NCBI RefSeq assembly: GCF_036320965.1
Contig: NC_092236.1
Coordinates: 13,009,018 to 13,073,017, forward strand
Origin: Panulirus ornatus
Lineage: Eukaryota; Arthropoda; Malacostraca; Decapoda; Palinuridae
Direction of reading: 5' to 3'
DNA length: 64,000 nt
Made by a program: the position numbers and the translations under genes. This document shows, in pieces, positions 1 to 13,228 of the stretch (positions within the stretch are counted from its first letter, which is position 1; every line of letters begins with the position of its first letter). The notes beneath the pieces were generated by a model. The model made no database searches. It worked only from the letters and a program-made list of their open reading frames with translations, and had not been told where the DNA came from.

Positions 1-225
1 AGACAAACACGACCGAAGAATTTGCTTGGAGAAGTCAGTGTGGTTAATGGACTCGGGCTGCGAGTGCGTATCGTATGTTGTGGACCTCTGTGGTGTTCTG
101 TTAGTGAGGGACGAGGACCTAATACGCACGAGGGCCTTTGGGACGTCGTTTGGGAGCGCACGGACGGTACCTCGTCAGGTGCGTGTCATTTACGTGGAGG
201 TCGGGTGTCCCCCATACTTCCCAAG

Positions 226-620
226 CTGGACGCCCCACTGTTGGAGGGGACACCGCTCCCCATCATCAAGCCCAAGAAATCTGACGCACCCAACGGTATC
301 ATCGACTTGAAGGGTTTATCCTTAAAGAAGTCGAGTACCGACATGGCTCCCCAGTCACCCGAGGAGAAGGGAGAGTCGGATGCTATCGGTGAAGACGGAG
401 AGGCGTCAGACTTACCAGAGACGGCTGCCCTCCTCTCCCCGCCCACTACTACCGCCAGCACTACCTCGCCCGAAACGCCCGATTCACCCTCATGGTGTCC
501 TCCGGCGCCGCCCACCCCAATAGCACGCTTTGCAACACGCCATGCCTCCTTAATCCCTCCTGAAGCTCCGGAAGGGGAACGGCCGCGTTCTAATAGCTTC
601 TCCGGCAAAAAGATCATCAG
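226..620 (+). CDS. Candidate coding exon, unassigned; possible alternative upstream exon of the otopetrin gene
   Basis: I do not recognise this protein. The + frame is open from base 1 to 620, but the protein-like part starts near 226, just after a pyrimidine-rich tract ending in AAG (a possible acceptor at 224-225). It encodes about 131 residues rich in Pro, Ser, Thr and acidic residues. Visible features are a KPKK basic patch, IIDLKGLSLKK, a long Pro/Thr/Ser stretch, RFATRHASL and RPRSNSFSGKK; the last two look like basophilic kinase sites. The exon ends with the donor gtaaag at 621, leaving phase 2, so the stop just downstream would be removed by splicing. Phase 2 is also what the exon at 40252 needs, so the two could be joined. 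It could equally be the end of an unrelated gene. The first 225 bases look non-coding and the left boundary is uncertain. Confidence 0.5.
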
Positions 621-1935
621 GTAAAGTGGCCAGGTACTCTGTTCTTACTCTCAGCTATGGGTCACCCTTTGCATGTTTGTAAGTGAGGTTTTATTCGTGT
701 CCAAACCTCAAACATTTCGCTTTCTAAACCCCCCCCCAAAAAAGAAAAAAAATTGCCTTTGTGGAAGCCCCAGGCCTTCCTACTATTTTCTAAACTCCAA
801 ATTTCCATTTTTCTAAACCCTTTATCATCTAAACCTCAAATCTTCTTTCATCGAAAGTCCAAACCTTCCGTTATCTTCACCCTAAATCTGCTGTCTAAAC
901 CTCCAAACTTTTCGCTAAACGGGGTGGTAATACCGCTTCCTGTTTGGCTGGTACAACCGGTGGCATGGCTTAGTATCTCTAGATATCGACATTTACGACA
1001 GCGTTCTGTTCGCTTCCACATCTCTCTTAAGTACATGTTTGGGGGGTTGTCTGGATGTCATCTTTTTCTCCGAGTGTTGACATTTGTCGCCATGACTCCT
1101 TGTTAGGTGGCCAGGGGGATTACGGAAGCGGAATTCTATCACAGTTTTCTAGATATGAGTGATCTGTTTAGAGGACTTACTTTTTCCCTTTTATCCTAGT
1201 CGTAAATGTGCGTTTAATTACATACTTGTACAATACTGGGAGGGGATTCTACATTCGTGGGGTTCCATCTTTTGAATTTTCTTTACCATCAGATGATATA
1301 TTATACTTCTGTACACCACAGGCATTTACAATTTCATCTTAGTCTTTAGCAATAATTTGCGACCTTAACACGAAAGGAAATACTTGTTTACATCATTTTA
1401 TGATATGATTTTGGCTTAGCTTTGTGTTATGACTTATGTTTGCATCTCCCGAAGACATATTTACTGTTGACAATATCGAATTGATTTAAAATTTTGTAGG
1501 TAGTGTGCAGGTCACCTTTTACTCTTCTCTCTTCCATGATGGCAAAATTTCCGCCCCTTACGCACCAACTTTATTGCTGCTATCCTGTGGACCCTCTCAA
1601 TCAAAACTTTTGGCGTTTTAAAGTGTAGTGACTAGGTTTAGGAAATATGCTCTGATCTTAGTTTGAGGTATGTTATGAATGATGAACAGAAGAATTCCTT
1701 ATCGACTTGTTTTACTATAGGTTTGTCCGTACTTGCTAAACTGTTATTTCCTGAGCGCCAGCTTGCCTAGATCAGTTAGAAACCTTTCAACAACTGTACG
1801 ATATCTCATTTAAGCTATTCACAGGTTTTTGACTTGTGAAGGTAAGTGGAGAAGGATATGAATATTTATATCCATTTCCATATCTGTGAGTAATGAATTC
1901 ATTATTCAATTATTCATACTCAGCTCAGGTCGAAG
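621..1935. other. Non-coding stretch with degenerate CTAAACCTCCAAA-type repeats
   Basis: No gene is seen. Between about 700 and 915 the sequence repeats variants of TCTAAACCTCCAAATTT with irregular spacing and a C9 run, a decayed minisatellite. The remainder is AT-rich intron-like or intergenic DNA. Confidence 0.4.
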
Positions 1936-2095
1936 GTGAAGCCTAGTTGTGTGCGTCACTAGGTTTGTAGGTGAAGCCTAGTTGTCTGCGTCGCTAGGTT
2001 TGTAGGTGAAGCCTAGTTGTGTTCTTCACTAGGTTTGTAGGTGAAGCCTAGTTGTGTGCTTCACTAGGTTTGTAGGTGAAGCCTAGTTTTGTGTC
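1936..2095. repeat. 35-bp tandem repeat, about 4.5 units
   Basis: Units begin with GTGAAGCCTAGTTGTG at about 1936, 1971, 2005, 2041 and 2076, a 34-36 bp period. Each unit holds an imperfect inverted pair, AAGCCTAG and CTAGGTTT, so every unit could form a small hairpin. Only a few substitutions separate units. Confidence 0.85.
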
Positions 2096-2380
2096 GGCAT
2101 ATACCCTCATATAAATCTTGAATATAGTGTTTTTTTATTCATTACTTTTACCGACCAGTTAGGCTGCATAATTAGCTTGGCTTAAGTCTGTTCGATCCAT
2201 TTGCAATCATGTCTAGAGGCAGTTGGGTCGCCCATACTCCGGACCAAAAGTAAGTCTGCTTCTCGCACTTGAGCATGGGTTACGGGCATACCTGTCTGTC
2301 AGATTTAGTAACAATAAGCCTTGGGTCCGCTCTCCATGCTAGTGTTACGGAAATGGCACGCTCTTTTGAGCGAGGTCCTC

Positions 2381-2382
<2 letters not shown>

Positions 2383-2466
<84 letters not shown>
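2383..2466. repeat. (AT)n microsatellite at the 3' side of a SINE
   Basis: Uninterrupted AT/TA dinucleotides of about 84 bp. It abuts the 3' end of the minus-strand tRNA-derived SINE at 2468-2560, so it may have grown from that element's tail. Confidence 0.95.
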
Positions 2467-2467
<1 letters not shown>

Positions 2468-2468
<1 letters not shown>

Positions 2469-2560
2469 AACAGCTGGGTTGACTGTGGGCCGACTGTGCT
2501 CGACCAAGCGCGGCCAGTGAACGTGACAAGGTTAGGAACGCTAACCGCTACACCACATCT
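2468..2560 (-). mobile_element. tRNA-derived SINE copy
   Basis: Read on the minus strand it starts with TGGTGTAGCGGTTAGCG, a good match to a tRNA A box (TGGYNNARNGG). It continues through a degenerate B-box region and ends with CCCACAGTCAACCCAGCTG. The same 3' end occurs at 13200, 19061 and 23822, so this is an interspersed family transcribed by RNA polymerase III in principle. Confidence 0.65.
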
Positions 2561-2639
2561 TGACCACATCTAGGCCTTTACAGGAAAACATTAGAATAGC
2601 ATTCATGATATGGATAAGGAAATATTGAGCAAGCTGTTC

Positions 2640-3035
2640 ACTTCGTACAGTAGGCTAGAAAGAGAATATTCTTCTCAAGCTTGGTTACCGCATTTAAAGA
2701 ACCGCAAAGAACTGATAGAGAAGGTCTAGAGAAGGACAGCAAAGATGGTACCGATATTAAGAAATCCAATTTACATGGAAAGGCGAGGGATCTTAGACTA
2801 TGTTCATTTTAGAAGGGATAAGAATGACGGGAGACTTGATGACGTAGAAGGTGAACACTTCTCTGGAAGATGCAGAAATAACACAACCAAAGACCGTAAC
2901 CTGAAATCAAGCTAGAAACTTGTTAGGAAGGATGTAAAAAAGTATTTCTATAGTATAGGAGAAATGGACGAATTAAATAAACTGTGCTACGACATAAAGA
3001 ATGTGGACAGCATTCATAAATTTAAAAAGTTCTAC
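2640..3035 (+). mobile_element. Decayed CR1-like LINE reverse transcriptase C-terminal fragment
   Basis: Conceptual translation of the + strand, with internal stops and frame changes, gives blocks resembling the extreme C-terminus of CR1-type non-LTR polymerases. These are LIEKV.RRTAKMVPILRN, then IYMERRGILDY, then DVKKYFYSIGEMDELNKL. The family usually reads 'EKVQRRATKMV...LRNL.YEERL..L.L' followed by '...FF..R.V..WN.L'. The fragment is short, has no start codon of its own and is clearly dead. A 94-residue frame over its 3' end (2964-3248) is a by-product. Confidence 0.55.
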
Positions 3036-3270
3036 GATATTAGCGAAAGTTTCAAAAGACACGGCCTCACGAGTGTATCTCTGCTTCCTCTTCTAGAGCA
3101 AATAAGTATTCACACACGGGCCGTCATTGTCTTCATTGTACTACAGTTTTCCGACCATGTTATGAACTCTCCTACCATCATTCATCTTCAATCATCCTTC
3201 CTGTCCGACATGCTGTTGCCGGCCTGTCCCCCTGTCCTACAGATGTAATGTTGGGAACTGCTATCGTGAG

Positions 3271-3271
<1 letters not shown>

Positions 3272-3322
<51 letters not shown>
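3272..3322. repeat. (GT)n microsatellite
   Basis: Pure GT dinucleotides, about 25 units. Confidence 0.95.
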
Positions 3323-3323
<1 letters not shown>

Positions 3324-3454
3324 GTCCCAGGCACTATGACCTGGACCTGCGGCACGCGACTGGCTGCTGCTACCTATAGTTACTCGATGAAGACCAGCCT
3401 CACGAGGGTTGACCGTTACGATGCTTCCTTTCCTCGAACAGCGATGTGATGAAA

Positions 3455-3458
<4 letters not shown>

Positions 3459-3524
<66 letters not shown>
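3459..3524. repeat. (CT)n microsatellite
   Basis: Pure CT dinucleotides, about 33 units, 140 bp from the (GT)n array. Confidence 0.95.
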
Positions 3525-3526
<2 letters not shown>

Positions 3527-4792
3527 CTACCTCTTCTTTCCTTGTTGTGATTTTGCACCTTGAAGAGTCACGTCTACAGAAACATGAGAAATACAGTTTA
3601 TTTATTTTTCTGCATCCATTTATCGCTGTAGCAGTGAATGTAATTCGCAAGAGGTTCTTGTATAGGCTGTGAAAACTTCACGAAGCGTACCGGACCATGT
3701 GGTTGGTATGTAGGCTCACGGGCATGTAGGCCCCCACGGGCAGCGGCCTCCAATAGCCTGGCTGAGTTGGTTACCTGATCACTTTATTGATCAGCCCACT
3801 TACTATGCTCTAGAGTCGAATATTATAGAAATTTAGATGAGTATGAGGTAAGTTACAGAGGTGGGTTGAAGAAAGCCTCATATATTCAGAACACAGACAC
3901 AAACACAGTCCATTATGGGTTAGTAACATATGATTGATATACGAGGTACATTACAGTGATGAGCTGAAGGCTCCATGTTTACTATATGATGTAGACGCAC
4001 ATATAGTACTAGTTAGGTCAGTACCCACGGTTTAGGGACGGTAGAGCAGAAACGCGGCGTGTTGGTCGGACACGAGCGGTGTGGAGTTCAAAGAACCTCC
4101 CGTGACCTGGGTTACGCCGTACGTCAAGGTGTGACCCGGCTGGGCCGTGACCTGGTACTGCTGTAAAGACGAGGGCGGGCAGGTGGTTGGTGCTGTGCCT
4201 CCCACATCCTGATCTAGAGCCAATGACGCCGACATCCTGATCTGAGTACGTCACGCCCACATCCTGATCTTTCCACATCCTGGCCCGCTGCCCGGCGCAC
4301 CTGAGCCCCCACCCTCGCTGCCCACCTCTTCACTTCCCCTGCACTGCCGGCCACCACTCCCTCCGCTGTTGCTGCCCACCGACATCGCTGGTCGCTCGCC
4401 CTTCGTGATGTAGGTTCTCTGCTCGAGTTAAATGGCACCACCGAAAATTCGTTTTTGATGTATTAAAGTACCATTTGCACGGTGTAGTTCCACTGACAAG
4501 CAGACTAGCGTCTTAGATAATGATAATTATGATTATTATAATGGTAACAATGATAATTATCAGGAAAAGCAATTATTGTTCTTATTCCAGCCGATGGATA
4601 ACTTAGCGTTGCGCCAAAACATCACGAGTTTCTGAAGGAGGTATTCCCTCTGACAGGAGCAGTCAGGGCGGAACACTTTCCCGGCAGTGCTCGATTAAGC
4701 GGTCAACATCAGCCAGTGAAAGCGGTACACCCAGCCAGGTCCTCATAGGCCAAGGTGGCCAAGAACAGCAGATATGACCAATGGTGCTTGGT
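3525..4792. other. Gene-free stretch with a GC-rich block
   Basis: No gene is recognised. At 4030-4400 the base composition is more GC-rich. It contains four spaced copies of CACATCCTGATCT (about 4203-4285). Open frames on the minus strand here have no recognisable domain. Confidence 0.35.
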
Positions 4793-4862
4793 TGGTGGGT
4801 TAGTTAATTGGGCTGCAGGCCCATCAGCTTCTAGGGTTATTATGGCCGTCAACTTAATAACC
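4793..4862 (-). repeat. Dispersed repeat 'R', minus-strand copy
   Basis: The reverse complement matches copies at 12762, 20436 and 21195: AGTTGACGGCC, then ATAATAACCCT, then a run ending near GCCCAATTAACTAACCCA. About 70 bp, origin unknown. Confidence 0.5.
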
Positions 4863-6957
4863 GCGTACACCTTCTTCAGGTGTTATATGTAATTTCAAAG
4901 CCATATACACTGACTGCTGATCCTTCTTCAGAAGCGAAGGGGAACACGCCGTAGCAAGATATGGCTGTCTGAAGTATTGCTGGCCACGGCCACTCTGCTT
5001 TTTTAATACTCTAGGGTCGCCTTGCAGTGTATGTGATGCTGGGATAATATTAGGCGGTGCATTTTTGCCTGATATGCTTGATGTCAAAGGACTCACAGTT
5101 CCGCCTCAGTGATCTATATACTACGACACAACCGATGGAGGTTTACCATTGTGTACACTTAACTGGGGGCCTTCACGAACTTAATGGCCAAATGGCCTGC
5201 CTGGCCTTCGCTGATGGGAGCAGAGGCTTGATGTTTTGTGTGACATTGATGCAACTGATGATTGCAGGTCACCCGCCACGAGCATGTCACATATAATCTT
5301 TGTCTCAACACTGTTGTAATCTTTCTTAGATATCGCATGCAGTACTTTACCTATTCGTATGATTTGACAAATAAATTTCCTGTCAATTTCTGCATTATGT
5401 GGAGATCCTTTTCTTCATAGTGTCCGACATATCGGAAAGCAGAAAGAAGGGAAGGAATTCCACATTATAACTGTTCCTGGAAAGGAGGTATCATAAATCA
5501 CCCCTTCTATGGCTGGACTCCACAATGAATACGTGGGAAGCATCAGCCAGCCGCGTATCAGGGGACCAAGCGTTAGTGGCGGAGACACACGCAAACAGCC
5601 TCCGAGAGCCGTGGTCGTAATAATACCGTAGAGAGTGGGTAGCACCATCAAGGCGGACAGAGATTTTTTTTTTTTTTTTAGAAGGGAATGGACGTCAGGA
5701 GACTTAATTAAACGAAAGGCTTTTCATTTTGATCTCACATTTCTTCCAACCTGTATGGCCGTTGAAGTAGACTTGTCCACTACTAGAACGAGGTCGTGTG
5801 ATATGATAATAATGATAGTAATGATTATAATAATGAAATGATAATATTTATTATTCTTACTGTCCCATCGTATCATAAGTAGAAGTGTGTGGCATTGATG
5901 TCATGGGTAGAAATATACTTTCTTTTGTTACTTTGGTATAAGTGATGCGCTATATTGTTTGCTGCTCTTAATAATCAAATAAGTCTTCAGTATTCTGTAA
6001 ATTTCTTATAAAATCGAGAGCGACCACCAGGGTATAGTGGAATAATCATTTCATCCATTTCTTGAACGTAACCGATGTATCTTACGATGACACACGTCGA
6101 CGAACCATGAATTACATGCCACAACAAGATATTTGATCAGTTACACAAACGTTTACGAGTACTGGTTGCGAGTACCCAGTAGTTGCGAGTACCCAGTACC
6201 TAATCATTAGGGCGGGAAGGTGGGACGCGGGTGGAATTCATTGACTGCAACACATGGTGGATAGCTTGGTGGGGTTTGGGACGCAGTGTAGAAAGCCTTT
6301 CGTCAGTGTCGGTGGTGATTTTACAGCATCCAATCACCGTTTCCGTTTAGTATGTTGATCACCTCACTTCACTGATGGACTAATTGAAAGAACCCACATG
6401 GTATTACAGGTAGAAGAATGTGCTGTGTTGACATGCGAAAGGGCATCAAGGTCTTCAATTGAAAGGTATGCTAATGGTCCATTTATTTTAGGGAGACTTG
6501 TAAGGAATATTGAACGCCCTGCACGGTAGTAGTCAGACAATCATCAAAAAAGTTTTTTTTTTTTTTTCTTATGCTTTCGATTCACCTGACCGCAGATTTC
6601 GGGTCTTGTTTATAGAGAAAGGATAGGAGAATATTTGTTTATATGATACTTACTGAAATATGACCTTGTACTCGTTCGTTATTTATAGTAATTGTCAACA
6701 GCGGCTCCTTTGGCAGAATGTGTTATGACTAGGCTGTCCTCAATTCCCCCCGGGAGCATCATGTGAGGATCTCGACCGTAATTTAAACCATTCACCGACA
6801 TTGAGACGTCATGTATTATTCACATGATGAACGCCAAGTTGCACAAGCCCAGAGATTATCCTTACAAGAGCTCCCCAGTTCGCGTAAATATCTGCCGCTT
6901 TTGGATACGTAAAAAGTTGCTAGTTTGGTTACACAAGATTTTAGATTTGGAGTAAAA
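4863..6957. other. Gene-free stretch
   Basis: Nothing recognisable apart from a T14 run at 5666-5679, an irregular TAA/ATG-rich run near 5803-5850, a short direct repeat of TTGCGAGTACCCAGTA near 6167-6200, and a T-rich run near 6551-6567. Confidence 0.35.
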
Positions 6958-7440
6958 AGTACTGGAAGCTATAGAATGGTAGTGGCCGCCAGAGATAGCA
7001 TGCCACTGGAACAAGGCAGCACTGGAAGCTATAGAATTGCAGTGGCAGCCATAGATAGCATGCCACTGGAACAAGGCAGCACTGAAAGCTATAGAATGGC
7101 AGTGGCAGCCAGAGATAGCATGCCACTGGAACAAGGCAGCACTGAAAGCTATAGAATGGCAGTGGCAGCCAGAGATAGCATGCCACTGGAACAAGGCAGC
7201 ACTGAAAGCTATAGAATGGCAGTGGCAGCCAGAGATAGCATGCCACTGGAACAAGGCAGCACTGAAAGCTATAGAATGGCAGTGGCAGCCAGAGATAGCC
7301 TGCCACTGGAACAAGGCAGTACTGAAAGCTATAGAATGGCAGTGGCAGCCAGAGATAGCATGCCACTGGAACAAGGCAGCTCTGGAATCTATAGAATGGC
7401 AGTGGCAGCCAGAGATAGCATGCCACTGGAACAAGGCAGC
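6958..7440. repeat. 60-bp tandem repeat, eight units, open in several frames
   Basis: Eight head-to-tail 60-bp units run from about 6960 to 7439. The four internal units at 7081-7320 are almost identical and the outer ones more diverged. Because 60 is a multiple of three, every stop-free frame stays open. The + strand reads a 20-residue unit (TESYRMAVAARDSMPLEQGS) eight times, and two minus frames are also open through the array. The + frame begins at 6925 and runs on to 7695 into sequence without protein character. Near-identity of central units with degenerate ends is typical of unequal exchange. I treat it as a minisatellite; a repetitive protein is not excluded. Confidence 0.85.
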
Positions 7441-7839
7441 ACCGGACGGCAGAGCAGGACAGGACGCCAGCCGTCATGTAATGGTTTGCAAGTCACACGC
7501 CGGTCCCGTCGCGCGAATAACAACGACGCCAACTGGTGGTCATCCGGCTTAAAATTGCTTCACTTTCTCGTTGTGTTACCCGTCGGTCACTTGTGTGTCC
7601 TCATTTATCTACTGCCTCATGTAACAAGCACCTGTATTTTCTTTTCGTCTCCCCATGTAAAATGTTATATGAAACAGACGAATCATTCTAAGTAATGTGG
7701 TTTAACCTTCAATGGTATAACAGATTAAGCATGAACAAGACGGAATCGTGAATGAATAGAAGGAATATATATAATATATATATATATCGGTATAAATTCA
7801 GATATAATCAAAAAATAAGTAATATATATTGTTTTTTTT

Positions 7840-8068
7840 TTTTTCATACTATCGCCATTTCCCACGTTAGCGAGGTAGCGATTAAGACGGGAGGACTGGC
7901 CTTAGAGGGAATATCCTCACCTGGACCCCTTAGTTGTATCTTCTTTTGGGAAAAAAAAGAAAAAAAAAAACGAGAGGGGAGGATTTCCAGCTCCCGCTCG
8001 CTTCCCTTAGTCGCCTCTAACACGCAGGGAATACTGGAAAGTATTATTACCCCCTACCCCAGGAAAAT
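7840..8068 (-). mobile_element. S element (short non-autonomous retroelement), minus strand
   Basis: A roughly 225-bp repeat. Read on the minus strand it runs from a CCTGGGGTAGGGGG-like start through TAGAGGCGACTAAGGG and GCTGGAAATCCTCCCC to a 3' end CGCTACCTCGCTAACGTGGG followed by GAAAATGGCG, AGTATG and an A-rich tail. Copies lie at 11572, 11875, 38445, 62060 and 63897. The 3' end resembles that of the LINE-A family. (AT)-rich DNA lies on both sides. Confidence 0.7.
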
Positions 8069-8071
8069 AAA

Positions 8072-8548
<477 letters not shown>

Positions 8549-8655
8549 CGGTGATAGATTGTATGGCTGGTGTTGGTGTATAGTAGATTACAGCGTTGCG
8601 CGGTGATAGATTGTTTAGCTGTGTGTTGGTGTATAGTAGATTACAGCGTTGCGCA
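8549..8655. repeat. Two-copy tandem duplication, about 54 bp
   Basis: CGGTGATAGATTGT followed by GTGTTGGTGTATAGTAG and ATTACAGCGTTGCG occurs twice in direct succession with few differences. Confidence 0.8.
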
Positions 8656-9546
8656 AGTCTTGAACTCGAAAGTTCATCTTGAGATTGACCAGGTGAGGTG
8701 CAGGAGATTACAGGGAAGTATGCACATTTAGCAGATTACGTGATACCAGTTAGAGGCAGGAGTGTCAACAGGAATAGAAGATATATGGAATAATCAGAAG
8801 CAGGAGATGTAAGGGAAGTAAATGAAGTTGTGTCATGGATTGAGACATGCTGGATCTACGTACTACCGTCTGCAGTGTTACCATGTCAGAGTTAACCTTG
8901 CTCCATCCGTTTTGCCAACTGAACATTATATAAGTTTCCTTTAAGATGTTTCTGTCGTGGTTATATTCACTCAGTATATTTTCGGTATAATGACAGTAAT
9001 GAGTGAGGATCATTTTGATATCAGTCTACACGTACGAGAGAGGCAGCATCACTATATAAGGATGGCCAGAGTTCGTCCACATTCGGAACATTACACAAAA
9101 GTCGTAAAATCTGAATTAATGTCGAGAAATAAGCTTCGTCCACAGTCGTGATATTAAAAAAGATCTTAGAATCTGAATTACTGTTGAGAAATAAGCTTCC
9201 AAATGTACAAATTCTCCATCAGCGACATCTTACACATCCAGAAGTAAGAGCATCGACGGAAAACAAAACAAGGCTGCACAAAAATGCGAAAAACTCACTC
9301 CCTCCTTCTTCATGTGGGATGACGTTAACTTAAGTTAGGAACGGTTTCTCGCTACAATACAAACGCTGATCAACTCCATTTCGCAAACAGATGACTTAAA
9401 GAAATAGACATGTCCCAGAATCTAATGCAATATTTGTCCACAGTAAAGATTTGGGTCTTCAAATTGATTGGAGCAGTGTTATCACATACAGTGGGAAATG
9501 GATATAGATATTGTTGAATCGTCTCTTATCAAACATAGTAGGGATA
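8656..9546. other. Gene-free stretch
   Basis: Small open frames exist on both strands but none has recognisable protein character. A weak duplication of TGAATTA.TGTCGAGAAATAAGCTTC occurs near 9110-9200. Confidence 0.3.
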
Positions 9547-9640
9547 TTGATATGAATCAAAATATTGGTTTATATGAATTAGATAACTTTATATTGATAT
9601 GAATCAAAATATTGGTTTATATGAATTAGATAACTTCATA
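9547..9640. repeat. Two-copy tandem duplication, about 50 bp
   Basis: ATATTGATATGAATCAAAAT followed by ATTGGTTTATATGAATTAG appears twice in succession; the copies are almost identical. Confidence 0.85.
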
Positions 9641-9883
9641 GGTGCATTTTTTTAGACGTCGTGTCCCAGAACATAGGATAATCTGAGTTTGTGATTGAGA
9701 GAGGTGAGGTCGTCGAGGGTGACGTGTGCCGTAATCCCTTCACCTGTTTTTCATTTCTATTGTTTACCTCTCCCAGTGGCAGCTGGTATAATGTACTGTA
9801 GTTCTCTCTGTACTCAGTCCTGGCGTTGTAATTATAGGAAAGCGTTTGACACCGTATTTTCAGTTTCCTGGTGGTTTTACTCG

Positions 9884-11571
<1,688 letters not shown>

Positions 11572-11580
<9 letters not shown>

Positions 11581-11791
11581 ATTTCCCGCGTTAGTGAGGT
11601 AGCGTTAAGAAGAGAGGACTGAGCCTTTGAGGGAATATCCTCACTTGGCCCACTTTTCTGTTCTTTCTTTTGGAAAATTAAAAAAGAGAGGGGAGGATTT
11701 CCAGCCCCCCTGCTCCCTTCCCTTTTAGTCGCCTTCTAAGACACGCAGGGAATACGTGGGAAGTATTCTTTCTCCCCTATCCCCAGGGATA

Positions 11792-11795
<4 letters not shown>
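11572..11795 (-). mobile_element. S element, minus strand (head-to-head pair, left)
   Basis: Same family as 7840-8068. Its 3' hairpin end (CCCGCGTTAGTGAGGTAGCG on the + strand) touches the LINE-A truncation point. Its 5' end is followed by (AT)n. Confidence 0.75.

Positions 11796-11797
<2 letters not shown>

Positions 11798-11873
<76 letters not shown>
11798..11873. repeat. (AT)n microsatellite between two inverted S elements
   Basis: Pure AT, about 38 units, at the centre of an inverted repeat. Confidence 0.95.
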
Positions 11874-11874
<1 letters not shown>

Positions 11875-11877
<3 letters not shown>

Positions 11878-12066
11878 CCTGCGTGTCGTAGAAGGCGACT
11901 AAAAGGGGAGGGAGCGGGTGGCTGGAAATCCTCCCCTCTCGTTTTTTTTTAATTTTCTAAAAGAAGGAACAGAGAAGGGGGCCAGGTGAGGATTTTCCCT
12001 CTAAGGCCCAGTCCTCTGTTCTTAACACTACCTCGCAAATGCGGGAAATGGCGAATCGTATGAAAA
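11875..12066 (+). mobile_element. S element, plus strand (head-to-head pair, right)
   Basis: Starts TTCCCTGCGTGTCGTAGAAG and passes through GGCGACTAAAAGGGGAGGG and GCTGGAAATCCTCCCCTC. It ends with CTACCTCGCAAATGCGGG, AAATGGCGAATCGTATG and A6. Complementary to the copy at 11572-11795 over about 190 bp. Confidence 0.75.
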
Positions 12067-12068
12067 AA

Positions 12069-12069
<1 letters not shown>

Positions 12070-12128
<59 letters not shown>
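12070..12128. repeat. (AT)n microsatellite between S-element and LINE-A tails
   Basis: AT array joining the A-rich tail of the S element to the T-run of the next LINE-A fragment. Confidence 0.95.
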
Positions 12129-12761
<633 letters not shown>

Positions 12762-12830
12762 AGCTGTAGCTTGATGTTATCGGCCTTAATAACCTTGGCA
12801 GTTGAGAGGCCTAAAGCCCAAACCACCACT
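12762..12830 (+). repeat. Dispersed repeat 'R', plus-strand copy
   Basis: AGCTGTAGCTTGATGTTAT, CGGCCTTAATAACCTTGGCA and GTTGAGAGGCCTAAAGCCCA match the copies at 20436 and 21195 and the inverted copy at 4793. Confidence 0.6.
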
Positions 12831-13136
12831 AACTCACCGCATTCAGTAAAGCATTATTTTTTAAGTAATTTTATGTAATTTTTTAAGTAATTGCTATGCT
12901 GGTGAATTATCTTTGTCATGCATTGAGTCTTGGAGTAAGAGATTACTTCATATCTGACTTTTTCCCCGTGGTCCTGGTGGACTAATTTTCATGTGTTATC
13001 CTCTCAATGGCGCAAAACTTATGATATCTTGAAGATGAGCATAATATGAAGCATATTCATAATGCTGATAAAGTAAAAAAAATATGTAACAGTATACGGT
13101 GCCATTGCAAGACGAGGACTTTTGCTTGCCATGCAG

Positions 13137-13228
13137 AAAGCTAGCATTCACGAGCCGCCCAAAATCGAGCATATAGGTTCGAATCCTGGTTGCGGCAGTT
13201 GGTCCACAGTCAACCCAACTGTTCATTC
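13137..13228 (+). mobile_element. tRNA-derived SINE copy with a perfect B box
   Basis: A perfect RNA polymerase III B box, GGTTCGAATCC, lies at 13176-13186. It is followed by GCGGCAGTTGGTCCACAGTC and AACCCAACTGTTCATTC, the family's 3' end. The A-box region is degraded (CTAGCATTCACGAGCC remains). There is no acceptor-stem partner, so it is a SINE, not a tRNA gene. Confidence 0.65.

Noticed and set aside
186..617. 143-codon minus-strand frame at the left edge
   Set aside because: It overlaps the + strand segment that has a good donor and a more protein-like composition; no splice or start support on the minus strand.
2964..3248. 94-codon + strand frame as a host gene
   Set aside because: Its first half aligns with the degraded C-terminus of a CR1-like LINE that begins upstream in other frames.
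3261..3650. Frames of Glu-Arg, Ser-Leu or Thr-His repeats at (CT)n, (GA)n and (GT)n arrays
   Set aside because: Microsatellite artefacts.
6862..7434. 190-codon and 178-codon minus-strand frames over the 60-bp array
   Set aside because: Any stop-free unit whose length is a multiple of three stays open; no flanking coding signal.
13176..13186. tRNA gene, because of GGTTCGAATCC
   Set aside because: No cloverleaf could be drawn (no acceptor or anticodon stem); the flanks match a SINE family.
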